From Prevotella sp. (GTDB lineage: Bacteria; Bacteroidota; Bacteroidia; Bacteroidales; Bacteroidaceae): a DNA stretch of 64,000 bases. Shown piece after piece: positions 1-10,600 of the stretch; position 1 is the stretch's first letter, and every line of letters begins with the position of its first letter. The stretch is taken from assembly GCA_017934525.1 (NCBI GenBank), contig JAGBJJ010000011.1, positions 46,449 through 110,448 of the forward strand, written 5' to 3'. Made by a program: the position numbers and the translations under genes. Under the pieces are notes generated by a model. The model had not been told where the DNA came from and did no database searches. It saw only the letters and a list, made by a program, of their open reading frames with translations.

Positions 1-43
1 CTTAATTAATCCACACTTCACATAAAGAATGGCATGCAGTAAG

Positions 44-61
44 TGCATCTCTGAAGATGCA
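44..61. other. Intergenic edge with a small hairpin
   Basis: The first 156 bases precede the end of the leftward histidine kinase. They hold a 7-bp stem (44-50 with 55-61, loop CTGA) but no U-run on either strand, so a terminator call is weak. The short rightward reading frame at 29-220 runs into the kinase gene on the other strand and has no recognisable features. I see no gene in this stretch. Confidence 0.25.
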
Positions 62-156
62 ACAACTATCGCCTCCAATCCCAGCACCATAGCTTTTATA
101 CATTGCGGCAGCACTATAACCAAAGAAAAAGACGACTATACAAACAGAATACTGCC

Positions 157-1296
157 CTACCGCCGCTTCAGCTCTATGCGGAAAGTGGTGCCGCGGCCCA
201 CTTCAGAGTACTTCACATAGATGTGCCCCTTGTGATATTCCTCCACGATGCGTTTGGCCAGCGAGAGCCCCAGTCCCCAACCGCGTTTCTTCGTGGTGAA
301 GCCAGGGCGGAATACGTTCTTCACGTTTTTCTTTCTGATGCCCTTGCCCGTATCAGCCACCTCGACGGCCACCACGTCATCCTCCTCAAGCAGCCAGAGA
401 TCAATCCTGCCACTGCCGCCTTCCATGGCATCGACAGCGTTCTTGCAGAGATTCTCAATGACCCACTCAAAAAGCGAGGCATTGAGCTTCACCACCACAT
501 CATGGCTGGGATAATGGCCCTCGATGGCCACCTTCTGCGACGTGCGTTTGTCCATATACACGATGACACGGTCGAGCAGTTCGTTCATCGACGTCTCGAC
601 AGGCTCAGGCAGCGACCCTATCTTCGAGAAGCGGTCGGCTATCAGCTTCAGCCGCTCCACGTCTTTGTTCATCTCGGGTATCAGGTCGTCTTCAGGATAG
701 TTTTCCTTCAGAATCTCCACCCACGCCATCAGCGAGGAGATGGGCGTGCCAAGCTGATGGGCCGTCTCCTTCGACAAGCCCACCCACACCTTGTTCTGCT
801 CTGCCCGCTTTGACGAGAGCAGGGCAAAGATGGCCACCACGACGAAAATCATCACGATGCCCAACTGCCAGTAGGGATAATATGTCAGACGTTTCAGAAG
901 CGTTGATTCATCGTAGCATACCAACTGGTAGCCCGGCAAATCAGTAAACTCAATTTTGATAGCGTGTCCGGCCTCCTTCATCCGCTGCGCGTAATCAGCC
1001 ACATCCACATCGTCGGCAATGTTGCGATAGTCCATCACGTCGCCCTCATCGCTCAACACGATGACAGGAATGGTGTTGTTGCCTTCGATGACGGCCGTCA
1101 CAAGCGTCAGATCGGTGTTCTCGTCGGCCTCGTTGAGGGCGTGCATGGCCTCTGCCCACAGCTCCATCTTGCTGCGCTCCTCCTCCTGGAGGTCGCGCAC
1201 CAGAAAATGGCTGGCCAACAGCGATGCCACCGCTATTGCCACGGCGGCCGCCACGAGCCATATCTTCACTTGTCGGATTCGGTCGGTCCACTGCAT
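157..1296 (-). CDS. Membrane sensor histidine kinase (orphan within window)
   Basis: Senses a signal at the inner membrane and autophosphorylates on histidine. The 379-residue protein has TM segments near 12-32 and 143-161, with about 110 periplasmic residues between them. The kinase core follows: H-box around His180 (KETAHQLGTPISSL), N-box 281-291 (ENLCKNAVDAM), G1 DTGKGI near 315-320, and F/G2 boxes near 329-347 (FRPGFTTKK, GLGLSLAKR). The TAHQLGTP form of the H-box is typical of a Bacteroidota kinase group. There is no HAMP or receiver domain. No response regulator is adjacent; a partner could lie beyond the left edge. It is divergent from the SusC gene across 288 bp, so a role in controlling that locus is possible, but the locus has its own regulator at 10717-13563. 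Kinase call secure; signal unknown. Confidence 0.9.
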   Translation of the reverse strand: MQWTDRIRQVKIWLVAAAVAIAVASLLASHFLVRDLQEEERSKMELWAEAMHALNEADENTDLTLVTAVIEGNNTIPVIVLSDEGDVMDYRNIADDVDVADYAQRMKEAGHAIKIEFTDLPGYQLVCYDESTLLKRLTYYPYWQLGIVMIFVVVAIFALLSSKRAEQNKVWVGLSKETAHQLGTPISSLMAWVEILKENYPEDDLIPEMNKDVERLKLIADRFSKIGSLPEPVETSMNELLDRVIVYMDKRTSQKVAIEGHYPSHDVVVKLNASLFEWVIENLCKNAVDAMEGGSGRIDLWLLEEDDVVAVEVADTGKGIRKKNVKNVFRPGFTTKKRGWGLGLSLAKRIVEEYHKGHIYVKYSEVGRGTTFRIELKRR

Positions 1297-1399
1297 ATGT
1301 TATTAACGCAGCAAATTCGGTTTTATTACATCACAGCTGTTTGATTTAACCGTAATTAATGGCTAAACATCACGAAATAAAGCGGTTAGCAAGAAGCAT

Positions 1400-1449
1400 A
1401 GCGTAGTAATAGCGTACATTGCATGTGTTCTCAGCGTAGCCAAAACGTA
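1400..1449 (+). promoter_or_regulatory. Phased AGCGTA direct-repeat array (candidate operator of the PUL)
   Basis: AGCGTA occurs at 1400-1405, 1411-1416 and 1433-1438, and AACGTA at 1444-1449. Starts are 11, 22 and 11 bp apart; the slot at 1422-1427 is degenerate and keeps only the central GT. The first two copies extend to a perfect 8-mer, ATAGCGTA. The array ends 8 bp before the -33 element of the SusC promoter, a normal place for an activator. Binding by the SusR-like regulator encoded downstream is inference. Confidence 0.55.
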
Positions 1450-1457
1450 AGCATTTA

Positions 1458-1490
1458 TTTGCCTAAAGAGCAAATATTATATAATTTTGC
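1458..1490 (+). promoter_or_regulatory. Bacteroidota-type promoter for susC
   Basis: TTTG at 1458-1461, 20-bp spacer, then TAATTTTGC at 1482-1490, matching the -33/-7 consensus TTTG-N(19-21)-TAnnTTTG. Transcription would start near 1495, leaving a leader of about 90 nt before the SusC start codon. Confidence 0.75.
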
Positions 1491-1584
1491 AAAGACATCA
1501 GCCGACGAAACCAATAACTATCGGCGAAGGCTCTGACTATTAACACGTGATTACATCTTACAACTTAAAACAAAATTACAATCT

Positions 1585-4500
1585 ATGGGAAAGTTTTTCA
1601 AGACTTTAGCAGTTGCTTTGCTCATCCCGATGACATCATTGGCACAAAGCAACGGAGTGAAGGGACAGGTGCTCGATGAATATGGCGACCCCGTGATTGG
1701 CGCGACCGTGCGCCTGGCAGGCTCTACAACAGACGGCACCATCACCGACATCGACGGCAACTACGTGCTCAGTGGCGCAAAGAGCGGCGATGTGCTCACC
1801 ATAACATATGTGGGCATGAAGCCCCAGACACTGAAGGTCAGCTCTGGCGTGATGAACGTGAGACTGGAAGCCGACGCCTTGGCCCTCGAGGAAACCGTCG
1901 TCATCGGTTATGGTGTGTCAAAGTCGAAAGACCTCACGTCGCCCATCGAGACGGTGAAGGCCGCCGAGATAGCCACGGTGCCCAGCAGCTCGCCCATGGC
2001 AGCCCTGCAGGGCAAGGTGGCCGGCGTGAACGTAGTGAACAGCGGCGCCCCTGGTGCCGGTCCTACGGTGACCGTGCGCGGCCTGGGCAGCTTCGGCAGC
2101 ACCACGCCACTCTACGTCGTCGACGGCATGTTCTACGACAACATCAACTTCCTCAACAACTCCGACATCGAGGAACTGGCCATCCTGAAAGACGCCTCCG
2201 CCTCGGCCATCTACGGTGTGCGTGCTGCCAACGGCGTGGTAATCATCACCACGAAAAAGGGCAGGAAGAACGAGGAGGCCAAGATCAGCTATGAGGGCTA
2301 CGTAGGGTTTCAGAAGGCTACCAACGTGCTTAAGATGGCCAATTCGAGCCAGTATGCCCAGATGCTGCGCGAAACGGGCATCAGCGACTACAACGACATG
2401 CTGCAGCAGAGCATCAGCCACTATGGCGGCAACTTTGAGCGCAACGAGTACGGAGCTGACACCAACTGGTATGACGAACTGCTGCGCACGGCCGTCATCA
2501 CCAACCACAGCCTCAACATCGTGGGCGGCACCGAGCGCGCCAGCTACGGCGTGGGCATGAGCTATCTCGACCAGGAAGGCATCCTCGACACCGACAACAA
2601 CTACCGCCGGCTGAACTTCCGCGGCAACATCGACTACAAGGCCACCAGCTGGCTCACCGTCGGCATGAACGCCGTATTCAGCATCAACACGTGGGAGCTG
2701 CCCAACAACAGGGCCTGGCAGCAGGCTTACAACATGCCCGGCATCTTCCCCGTCTACGATGCGGCCACGGCCGACATCTACACCGACGGCTATGCCTCGC
2801 CCAACACCATAGGCGTGAGCAACAACTTCTATAACCCTGTGGCTACAGCTAACCTCTACGACTCGCAGAACCGCAGCTACCAGGTGCTCTCGAACTTCTA
2901 CGCCGACCTGCAGCTGCTGCCCCAGAGGCTCAACCTGCGCACCAGCTTCAGCTACGACTACACCGGACTGCGCGCCACGGCTTTCACGCCGAAATACAAT
3001 ATCGGCACCGTGCAGCGCACCACCAATACGCAGCTGACCAAAAGCACATCGAACTTCAACAACTATATCTGGGACAATACCCTGACCTACACCGACGAGT
3101 GGGGCGCCCACGGGCTCACCGCCATGCTCGGCACATCGATGCGCCAAGAGCGCTACGACTTTCTCACCGGTACGGCCCAGAACGTACCTGACGGACAGAA
3201 GAGTTGGAAATATCTCTCCCTGGGCGACACCGAGGGCATCATCGTCGACGATGACGGCTACCGCTATCGCGGACTGTCATACTTCGGACGTGTGGCCTAC
3301 AACTATGCCCACCGCTATCTGCTCACCGTCACCTTCCGTGCCGACGGCAGTTCGAAGTATAACGACAAGTGGGGCTATTTCCCCTCTGTGGGCGCTGCAT
3401 GGGTGGTGAGCGACGAGCCCTTCATGAAGGACGTCGGCTTCATCGATTTCCTGAAACTGCGCGCCAGCTGGGGTAAGCTCGGCAACGACCGCGGCATCGC
3501 CAGCGCAGGCTATGCTTCGGCCACACCGGGCCGCAGCGTGTTCGGCAACAGCGTACTCGACGGCTACATCAACGGCTCGAATTTCAGCTGGCTCGGATGG
3601 GAGGTGGTGAAGGAGACTAACATCGGCGTGAGCTTCGCTACGCTGAAGAACCGCCTGACGCTCGACGTCGACTTCTACAACCGCATCACCGACAATGCCA
3701 TCATCGCGCCCACACGACCCATGCAGAATGTATCCATTGCCGGCAACTGGGCTGAGATACTAAACCGCGGTCTCGACGTCAACATCGGTTGGAGCGACCG
3801 CGTGGGCAAAGACTTCTCCTATCAGATAGGTGCCAACATGAGCTATCTGCACAACCGCGTACACTCGCTCAAGGACGGCATCAACATGCTCATAGGCGGC
3901 AAGACTGTGCAGAAGGTGGGCGAGAAGATGAACAGCTACTACGGCTACAAGGTCATCGGCATCTATCAGACGCCCGAACAGGTGGCGGCCGACCCCATCG
4001 CCGTAGCCAACGGGCTGCAGCCAGGCGACTTCATCTATGAGGACACTAACGACGACGGCGAGCTTAACGGACTGGACAAACAGACGCTCGGCTCCTACGT
4101 GCCCGACGTCACCTACGGCTTCAGCCTCGCTGCACAGTGGCGTGCCTTCGACTTCAGCATGAGTTTCTACGGTCAGGCCGGCGGCGAACTATGGAACCGC
4201 AAGCGTGCCCTGCGCTATGCTGCCCAGAACTACAACTTCGACCTTGCCCAGTATGATGACCGCTGGACCGGCGCCGGCTCCACCAACGAGCACCCCTCGG
4301 CAGCAGCACTCATGCGCAGCTGGAACATAGGCGACAGCCAGAACGCCTCTTACTTTGTGGAGAGCAGCGACTTCTTCCGCATCCAAAACATCAACCTGGG
4401 CTACACCTTTAAGAACATCCAGATAGGCAGCTACACGCTGCCCAGCCTGCGCATCAGCGCCACGGCCGACCGCCCATGGACTACCTTCAAGGCCCACAGC

Positions 4501-4593
4501 TTCACACCTGAGCTGACCGATGCCGAGGGATGGGACACCGAGGTGTATCCCCTCACCGCCACTTATACATTTGGCGTGCAGGTAAACTTCTAA
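1585..4593 (+). CDS. susC-like: SusC-type TonB-dependent outer-membrane transporter
   Basis: Imports oligosaccharides across the outer membrane with the SusD lipoprotein encoded next. The 1002-residue protein has a signal peptide (1-20, ending SLA), a carboxypeptidase-regulatory-like domain at about 26-95 (GQVLDEYGDPVIGATV), a TonB-box-like segment near 103-110 (ETVVIGYG), a plug (about 125-235, with the IYGVRAANGVV motif) and a beta-barrel ending in aromatic Phe (GVQVNF). The length is normal for SusC. It is the first gene of the locus, 55 bp before susD, and carries the promoter and phased repeats upstream. Substrate inferred from the GH144/GH3 enzymes: a beta-1,2-glucan. Family call secure; glycan identity inferred. 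Confidence 0.95.
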   Translation: MGKFFKTLAVALLIPMTSLAQSNGVKGQVLDEYGDPVIGATVRLAGSTTDGTITDIDGNYVLSGAKSGDVLTITYVGMKPQTLKVSSGVMNVRLEADALALEETVVIGYGVSKSKDLTSPIETVKAAEIATVPSSSPMAALQGKVAGVNVVNSGAPGAGPTVTVRGLGSFGSTTPLYVVDGMFYDNINFLNNSDIEELAILKDASASAIYGVRAANGVVIITTKKGRKNEEAKISYEGYVGFQKATNVLKMANSSQYAQMLRETGISDYNDMLQQSISHYGGNFERNEYGADTNWYDELLRTAVITNHSLNIVGGTERASYGVGMSYLDQEGILDTDNNYRRLNFRGNIDYKATSWLTVGMNAVFSINTWELPNNRAWQQAYNMPGIFPVYDAATADIYTDGYASPNTIGVSNNFYNPVATANLYDSQNRSYQVLSNFYADLQLLPQRLNLRTSFSYDYTGLRATAFTPKYNIGTVQRTTNTQLTKSTSNFNNYIWDNTLTYTDEWGAHGLTAMLGTSMRQERYDFLTGTAQNVPDGQKSWKYLSLGDTEGIIVDDDGYRYRGLSYFGRVAYNYAHRYLLTVTFRADGSSKYNDKWGYFPSVGAAWVVSDEPFMKDVGFIDFLKLRASWGKLGNDRGIASAGYASATPGRSVFGNSVLDGYINGSNFSWLGWEVVKETNIGVSFATLKNRLTLDVDFYNRITDNAIIAPTRPMQNVSIAGNWAEILNRGLDVNIGWSDRVGKDFSYQIGANMSYLHNRVHSLKDGINMLIGGKTVQKVGEKMNSYYGYKVIGIYQTPEQVAADPIAVANGLQPGDFIYEDTNDDGELNGLDKQTLGSYVPDVTYGFSLAAQWRAFDFSMSFYGQAGGELWNRKRALRYAAQNYNFDLAQYDDRWTGAGSTNEHPSAAALMRSWNIGDSQNASYFVESSDFFRIQNINLGYTFKNIQIGSYTLPSLRISATADRPWTTFKAHSFTPELTDAEGWDTEVYPLTATYTFGVQVNF

Positions 4594-4648
4594 GCTCAGA
4601 GACCACAAACCAAATAACAGTACCCATAACAATAATAGCACAACGATT

Positions 4649-6148
4649 ATGAAACTTATCACGAAGTCATTATTATATATGCTGCCAGCATCGATGATGC
4701 TCACCCTCGGCAGTTGCTCGGAATACATCGACATCGATACCGAGAAGACTCTCGACATCGCGGCCATCGACTATACCGCCACGGAGAACATGTATGAGCC
4801 TGTGGTGGGCTGCTACCAGCGCCTGCGCGACCAAGGCATGCACTGGGCCAACGCTATGATCTGGATGGGCCGCGACGACGACATGAGTTCCGGACGTGCC
4901 GACGACCAGGGCGACGCCCTCAAGTTCGGATATCCCGGCAGCTATGCCAATCCCAGCGCCTTCTGGGCGGTGGGCAACCTCTGGGTGACGATGTACAACA
5001 TCATCATCGACTGCAACTCAAACCTCGAGGCACTTGACAACTATGGCAACAACCTCACCGAGGGCTCGGCCGACTACCGGAAGTACATGGGCTACCGCGG
5101 CGAGATTCGCACCATACGCGCCTGGGCCTACTATCACCTGACCGACTTCTTCGGCCCTTGTGTCATCTATGCCAACAACGACCAGGTGTCGTTCCGCCGA
5201 AGCACCGTCGACAAAGTCTACGACTATATCATCTACGAGCTGCAGGAAGCCATCCCCCACATGGAGGCCTGCCGTCCCAACCAGGCCAGCCATCAGGGGG
5301 CCTTCACCAAGTACACGGCTGAGGCCCTGGCTGCCCGCGTGGCGCTGATGCAGGGCAACTATGCCTTGGTAGAACAGTTCACTGATGACATCATCCAGAA
5401 TGGCGGCTTCAGCCTCTACCCCGACTACTACCAGCTGTTCAAGATTCCCGGAAAACTCTGCGACGAGTCGCTCATGGAAGTGCAGGTGACCGACTTCGGC
5501 AACGACAGCGGCGACTATGTCGGTGTCGACCAATGGTTCAACTTCCGCGGTGCCGGGCTGAGCGAGCCCGATGGCAGTTGGCTGATGGGCGGTTGGACCT
5601 TCATGCGCTATAGTCCCGCCTTCCTGAAATGGACTGACGACCGTGGCGAGAAAGTGCGCCGCCAGACCAGCTTCCTCGTGGCCGGCGAAACGACACCTGA
5701 GGGCGCCGTCGTCAACGGCACGCTCGACCCCACCGCTCTCATCGGCGAAATCTACGATGGCAAGGGCTATCTGCCCCTCAACCAAATGACCGGCAACTCA
5801 CGCGACTGGGGCCGCAACAACAACGTGCGCATCATCCGCTATGCCGAGGTGCTGCTCATGAATGCCGAGGCTAAGGTGCGCCAGGGCAAGAACGGCGACC
5901 AGCCCTTCAACCTGGTGCGGCAGCGGGCCGAGATGCCTGCGCTGAGCGGTGTCACCGCCAATCAGATTCTCGATGAGCGTCGCATGGAGCTCTGTGGCGA
6001 GTGGGGCCTGCGCTATGCCGACCTGCGCCGCACGGGTCTGGCAGAGAGCGTGCTCGGCAAGTATGGCTGGAGTGAGGCCGCCCGCTACGTAGACATACCC
6101 TCCAACCAAGTGCTGCTGACGCCCGAACTGGCCGAAGAGCCTATGTAG
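4649..6148 (+). CDS. susD-like: SusD/RagB-family surface glycan-binding lipoprotein
   Basis: Forms the lid over the SusC barrel and binds the glycan at the cell surface. It has 499 residues with a lipoprotein signal ending LGSC and lipidated Cys23. SusD-like hallmarks are the IRTIRAWAYYHLTDFFG helix (about 151-167), the NVRIIRYAEVLLMNAEAKV segment (about 391-409) and the C-terminal ILDERRMELCGEWGLRYADLRR block (about 434-455). It lies 55 bp after susC in the same orientation. Unlike many such loci, no separate SGBP gene follows; the next gene is directly an enzyme. Family call secure. Confidence 0.95.
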   Translation: MKLITKSLLYMLPASMMLTLGSCSEYIDIDTEKTLDIAAIDYTATENMYEPVVGCYQRLRDQGMHWANAMIWMGRDDDMSSGRADDQGDALKFGYPGSYANPSAFWAVGNLWVTMYNIIIDCNSNLEALDNYGNNLTEGSADYRKYMGYRGEIRTIRAWAYYHLTDFFGPCVIYANNDQVSFRRSTVDKVYDYIIYELQEAIPHMEACRPNQASHQGAFTKYTAEALAARVALMQGNYALVEQFTDDIIQNGGFSLYPDYYQLFKIPGKLCDESLMEVQVTDFGNDSGDYVGVDQWFNFRGAGLSEPDGSWLMGGWTFMRYSPAFLKWTDDRGEKVRRQTSFLVAGETTPEGAVVNGTLDPTALIGEIYDGKGYLPLNQMTGNSRDWGRNNNVRIIRYAEVLLMNAEAKVRQGKNGDQPFNLVRQRAEMPALSGVTANQILDERRMELCGEWGLRYADLRRTGLAESVLGKYGWSEAARYVDIPSNQVLLTPELAEEPM

Positions 6149-6214
6149 ACCGAGGCATGAGAAACAATGTATGACGGCTTGTCGCCTATGGCGATGAAAA
6201 ATGATGAATGATAA

Positions 6215-7564
6215 ATGATGAAACAACTGATATTAGCACTGCTGGCCGCGATGCTTTTACTTTCGTGTGCCAACAATAAGACTGATGCTCCAGGCACTGC
6301 CGCCGATGCGACTACCGACCTCACCGACGAACAACTGCTCGACAGCGTGCAACGCTGCTGTCTTGACTATATGTGGACGGGAGCCGACCCTACCTCCGGA
6401 CTGGCCTACGAGCGCATACACCTCGACGGCGACTACGGCCATGAGAACCCCGCCATCGTCACCACCGGCGGCTCGGGCTTTGGCATCGCCGGACTGCTCG
6501 TCGGCATGGAGCGCGGTTGGATTGAGCGCCAGAAAGGCGTCGCTCGCTTGCAGCGCATCGTCGACTTCCTCAGTCGTGCCGACCGCTTCCACGGCGCGTG
6601 GCCGCATTGGATGATAGGTTCCACAGGCCGTGTGGCACCTTTCGGACAGAAGGACAATGGCGGAGACCTTGTCGAGACCTCATTCCTGCTTGAAGGCTTG
6701 CTCTGCGCCCGGCAGTACATGAACCGCGAGGCAGAGGCCGAACGGCTTGTTGCCGAGGGTATCGACAGCCTCTGGCGCAGCGTGGAGTTCGACTGGTACA
6801 CACGTGGCGGGCAAGATGTCATCTACTGGCACTGGTCGCCACAATATGGCTGGGAGATGAACTTCCCCCTTGAAGGCTACAACGAGTGCCTCATCGTCTA
6901 TGTGCTTGCAGCTGCGTCGCCAACGCATAGTGTCGGCCGCGAGGCTTACGACAAGGGCTGGGCCCGCAGTGGCGGCATACGCAGTGAGGCGAAACCCTAT
7001 GGCTATCCGCTCGACGTGAAGCACAACTTTGCCGAGGAGAAGGGCGGCCCGCTCTTTTGGGCCCATTATTCCTGGTTCGGACTCTGTCCTAAGGGGCTGA
7101 AGGACCAGTATGCCGACTACTGGCACGTCACCGCCAACCACGCCAAGGCCAACTATGCTTACTGCCAGGAGAACCCGCATCACTATAAGGGCTACGGCCC
7201 CGACTGCTGGGGACTCACCGCCAGCTATTCACCCGACGGTTACTCTGCCCATGCGCCTAACAACGACCTGGGCGTCATCACCCCCACGGCGGCCCTATCG
7301 TCGATGCCCTACACGCCGGAGGAGTCGATGGCGGCCCTGCGCGGATTCTTTGCCCGCCGGGCATGGCTCTGGGGCAAGTATGGCTTCTATGATGCCTTCT
7401 CCACCGATGCTTCATGGGTATTGCCCCGCTATCTGGCCATCGACCAGCTCACCATTGCCCCGATGATTGAGAACCACCGTTCGGGGCTGCTCTGGCGGCT
7501 GTTTATGTCGTGCCCTGAGGTACAACTGGGGCTTCGGCGTCTTGGTTTCACCGTCGGGACATAA
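6215..7564 (+). CDS. Glucoamylase-like (PF10091/GH144-type) lipoprotein, probable endo-beta-1,2-glucanase
   Basis: Probably cuts the polymer at the surface or in the periplasm. The protein has 449 residues with a lipoprotein signal ending LLLSC (Cys18). The rest is an (alpha/alpha)6 glycoamylase-like domain: GGSGFGIAGLLVGMERGW (85-102), GSTGRVAPFGQKDNGGDLVETSF (about 135-157), then YWHWSPQYGWEMNFPLEGYNECL and the YSWFGLCPKGL and PTAALSSMPYTPEESMAALR blocks. This layout matches the family that includes GH144 endo-beta-1,2-glucanases of Bacteroidota. In known beta-1,2-glucan loci a GH144 enzyme pairs with a GH3 sophorooligosaccharide-degrading enzyme, as here. The start follows 66 bp after susD, in an AT-rich stretch of ATGA-like repeats. 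Fold call strong; linkage specificity inferred. Confidence 0.8.
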   Translation: MMKQLILALLAAMLLLSCANNKTDAPGTAADATTDLTDEQLLDSVQRCCLDYMWTGADPTSGLAYERIHLDGDYGHENPAIVTTGGSGFGIAGLLVGMERGWIERQKGVARLQRIVDFLSRADRFHGAWPHWMIGSTGRVAPFGQKDNGGDLVETSFLLEGLLCARQYMNREAEAERLVAEGIDSLWRSVEFDWYTRGGQDVIYWHWSPQYGWEMNFPLEGYNECLIVYVLAAASPTHSVGREAYDKGWARSGGIRSEAKPYGYPLDVKHNFAEEKGGPLFWAHYSWFGLCPKGLKDQYADYWHVTANHAKANYAYCQENPHHYKGYGPDCWGLTASYSPDGYSAHAPNNDLGVITPTAALSSMPYTPEESMAALRGFFARRAWLWGKYGFYDAFSTDASWVLPRYLAIDQLTIAPMIENHRSGLLWRLFMSCPEVQLGLRRLGFTVGT

Positions 7565-7622
7565 TAATTTCTGTCTTTCATAGTTATATTAAGTATGAAC
7601 ACGAACTCTGAACTATAAAAAT

Positions 7623-10600
7623 ATGAAAAGAATATTCATCATGGCACTTGCCTTAGTCGCCGTCATGACGAGTGCAGGAGCGACAAAGGCAAAGCGTACT
7701 AAACAACAATCCAGACCCGCGGTGGAAATGAATGTCTTCATCGACGAGCTGATGAGCCGCATGACGCTCGAGGAGAAGATAGGACAGCTGAACCTGCCAG
7801 TCACAGGCGGCATCGTCACCGGGCAGGCAAAGTCGAGCGACGTGGCAGCACTGATAAGGCAGGGGCGCGTGGGCGGACTGTTTAATCTGAAAGGCGTAGC
7901 CAACATCCGCGACGTGCAGCGCATCGCCGTCGAGGAGAGCCGCCTGGGCATTCCCCTCATCTTCGGCATGGATGTCATCCACGGCTATGAGACGGTGTTT
8001 CCCATTCCCTTGGCACTGTCGTGCACATGGGACATGGAAGCCGTGGAACGCTCTGCCCGCATTGCCGCCCTTGAGGCCACGGCCGACGGCATCTCGTGGA
8101 CCTTCTCGCCAATGGTCGACATCTGCCACGACGCCCGCTGGGGCCGCATCAGCGAGGGCAGCGGCGAGGATTCCTACCTGGGCAGTCGCATTGCAGAAGC
8201 CATGGTGCGCGGCTACCAGCAGCAGGACCTCAGCGACAGTCGCTCGATGATGGCCTGCGTGAAGCACTTTGCCCTCTACGGCGCACCTGAGGCTGGGCGC
8301 GAATATAACACGGTCGACATGAGTCGTTGGCGCATGTACAATGAGTATTTCCCGCCTTACAAGGCAGCCTTCGACGCCGGTGCCGGCAGTGCAATGGCCA
8401 GTTTCAACATCGTCGACGGCATTCCAGCCACTGGCAACCGCTGGCTGCAGACCGAGGTGCTGCGCCATCAGTGGGGCTTCGAGGGCTTTGTCGTCACCGA
8501 CTATACCGGCATTGCAGAGATGACGCCCCACGGCATGGGCGACCTCAAGGCCGCGAGCGCACTGGCCCTGAAGGCTGGCATCGACATGGACATGGTGTCG
8601 GGGGGCTTTTCGGGCACGCTGACACAGTCGCTCAGCGACGGCACCGTCAGCCAAGCCGACATCGACACAGCCTGCCGCCGCATTCTGGAGGCCAAGTTCA
8701 AGCTCGGACTCTTCGACGACCCCTACCGCTACTGCGACCTGAAACGCCCGGCGCGCGATATCTATAACGCCGCCAACCGTGCCGAGGCCCGCCGCATTGC
8801 CACCGAGAGCTTCGTGCTGCTGAAGAACGAAAGCCAGCTGCTGCCCCTGCAGCGCAACCGCCGCGTGGCACTCATCGGCCCTCTGGCCGACACCCGAGCC
8901 AATATGCCTGGCACATGGAGCGTGGCCGCTGCCAGCGAGAAATACCGTACGCTACGCGAAGCCATGACCGACGCCGTGGGCAAACAGAACCTGCGCTATG
9001 CCAAAGGCTGCAACCTGATGTACGATGCCAAGGCCGAGGCCGACGCCACAATGTTCGGCCGCGAGATGCGCGACAACCGTCCGTCCGAGGAGATGCTTCA
9101 GGAGGCTCTGCAGGCAGCCCAGTGGAGCGACGTCATCGTCTTTGCCGGCGGCGAGTCGAGCGAGATGAGCGGCGAATGCTCAGCCCGCGTGGGTATCGAC
9201 ATGCCAGATGCGCAGCGCGACCTGCTTGAGGCCCTGTTGCTCACTGGCAAGCCCATCGTGCTGCTGAACTTCTCTGGCCGTCCGATGATTCTGAACTGGG
9301 AGACTGAGCATCTGCCTGCCATCCTCGAGGTATGGTTCGGCGGCAGTGAGACGGCCGACGCCATCTGCGACGTGGTATTCGGTGATGTCAGTCCCTCCGG
9401 CAAACTCACCACTTCGTTTCCCCGCCATGTGGGCCAGCTGCCGATGAGCTATTCCTATTATAACACCGGCCGGCCGCTGCAGGGCTCCGACTTTGAGAAG
9501 TTCCGCAGCTGCTACATGGACGTGCCCAATACGCCACTCTATCCCTTCGGCTACGGCCTGAGCTACACCACGTTCAGCTACGGTCAGCTGCATCTCTCAC
9601 AGCCTACCATGACCGAGGTTGACACTCTGCGTGCCACCGTCACCGTGACCAACACCGGCAACCGTGAGGGCACCGAGGTGGTGCAGCTCTATGTGCGCGA
9701 CGTGGTGGGCAGCACCGTACGCCCCATGAAGGAGCTGAAGGGCTTTGAGCGCATCACGCTCCGCCCAGGCGAGAGTCGCGAGGTGAGCTTCGCCGTCACG
9801 GTTGACCTGCTGCGCTACTATCGTCCGGCCCAAGGCCCGACGCCCGACGGCAGCGGCATGGAGTTCGTGGCCGAGCCCGGCGAGTTTCAGCTCATGGTGG
9901 GCACCGACAGCGAGCACTTGCAGACCGCAGCGTTCACCCTTACCGGCCCGCAGCGTCGCAGCATCCTGGCCATCGGCAACTCGTTCAGCGAGGACGCCGT
10001 GGAGCAGTATCTGTGGGAGATAGCCCGCGAGAAAGGCTACGACCTGACCATCGGCAATCTCTACATCGGCGGCTGCTCACTGGAGCGCCATGCCATGAAT
10101 GTGCGCCACAACACAGCCGACTATGCCTACCGCAAGGTGGTGAACGGCCGCAAGACCGACCAGCCCCACTACACCATCCACGGTGCCCTGGCCGACGGTC
10201 CCTGGGACTACGTCACCTTTCAGCAGGCCTCGCACTACAGCGGACAGCCGCAGACCTACGAGCCCTGGCTTACGGAGCTCATCGACTCTGTGCGCCACCA
10301 CACCGATGCCCGGCTGCTATGGCATGCCACGTGGGCCTATGCCCAGGATTCCGACCATGGCGGCTTTGCCAACTACGACCGCTCGCAGCAGCAGATGTAT
10401 GACGCCATCAACCAGACCGTTGCCTCGACCGTGGTGCCCCACGGGTTCAGTGGCATAATTCCCGTCGGGCGTGCCATTCAGCTGGCCCGCCAGACGCCGC
10501 TCGGCGACACACTGTGCCGCGACGGTTTCCACCTGAACCTGCTCTACGGACGCTACTGTGCCGCCCTCGTGTGGGCTGAAAAGCTGTTGGGCCTCGATGC

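Noticed and set aside
29-220. Short rightward frame at the left edge
   Set aside because: It overlaps the histidine kinase end, has no promoter or ribosome site and no recognisable sequence.
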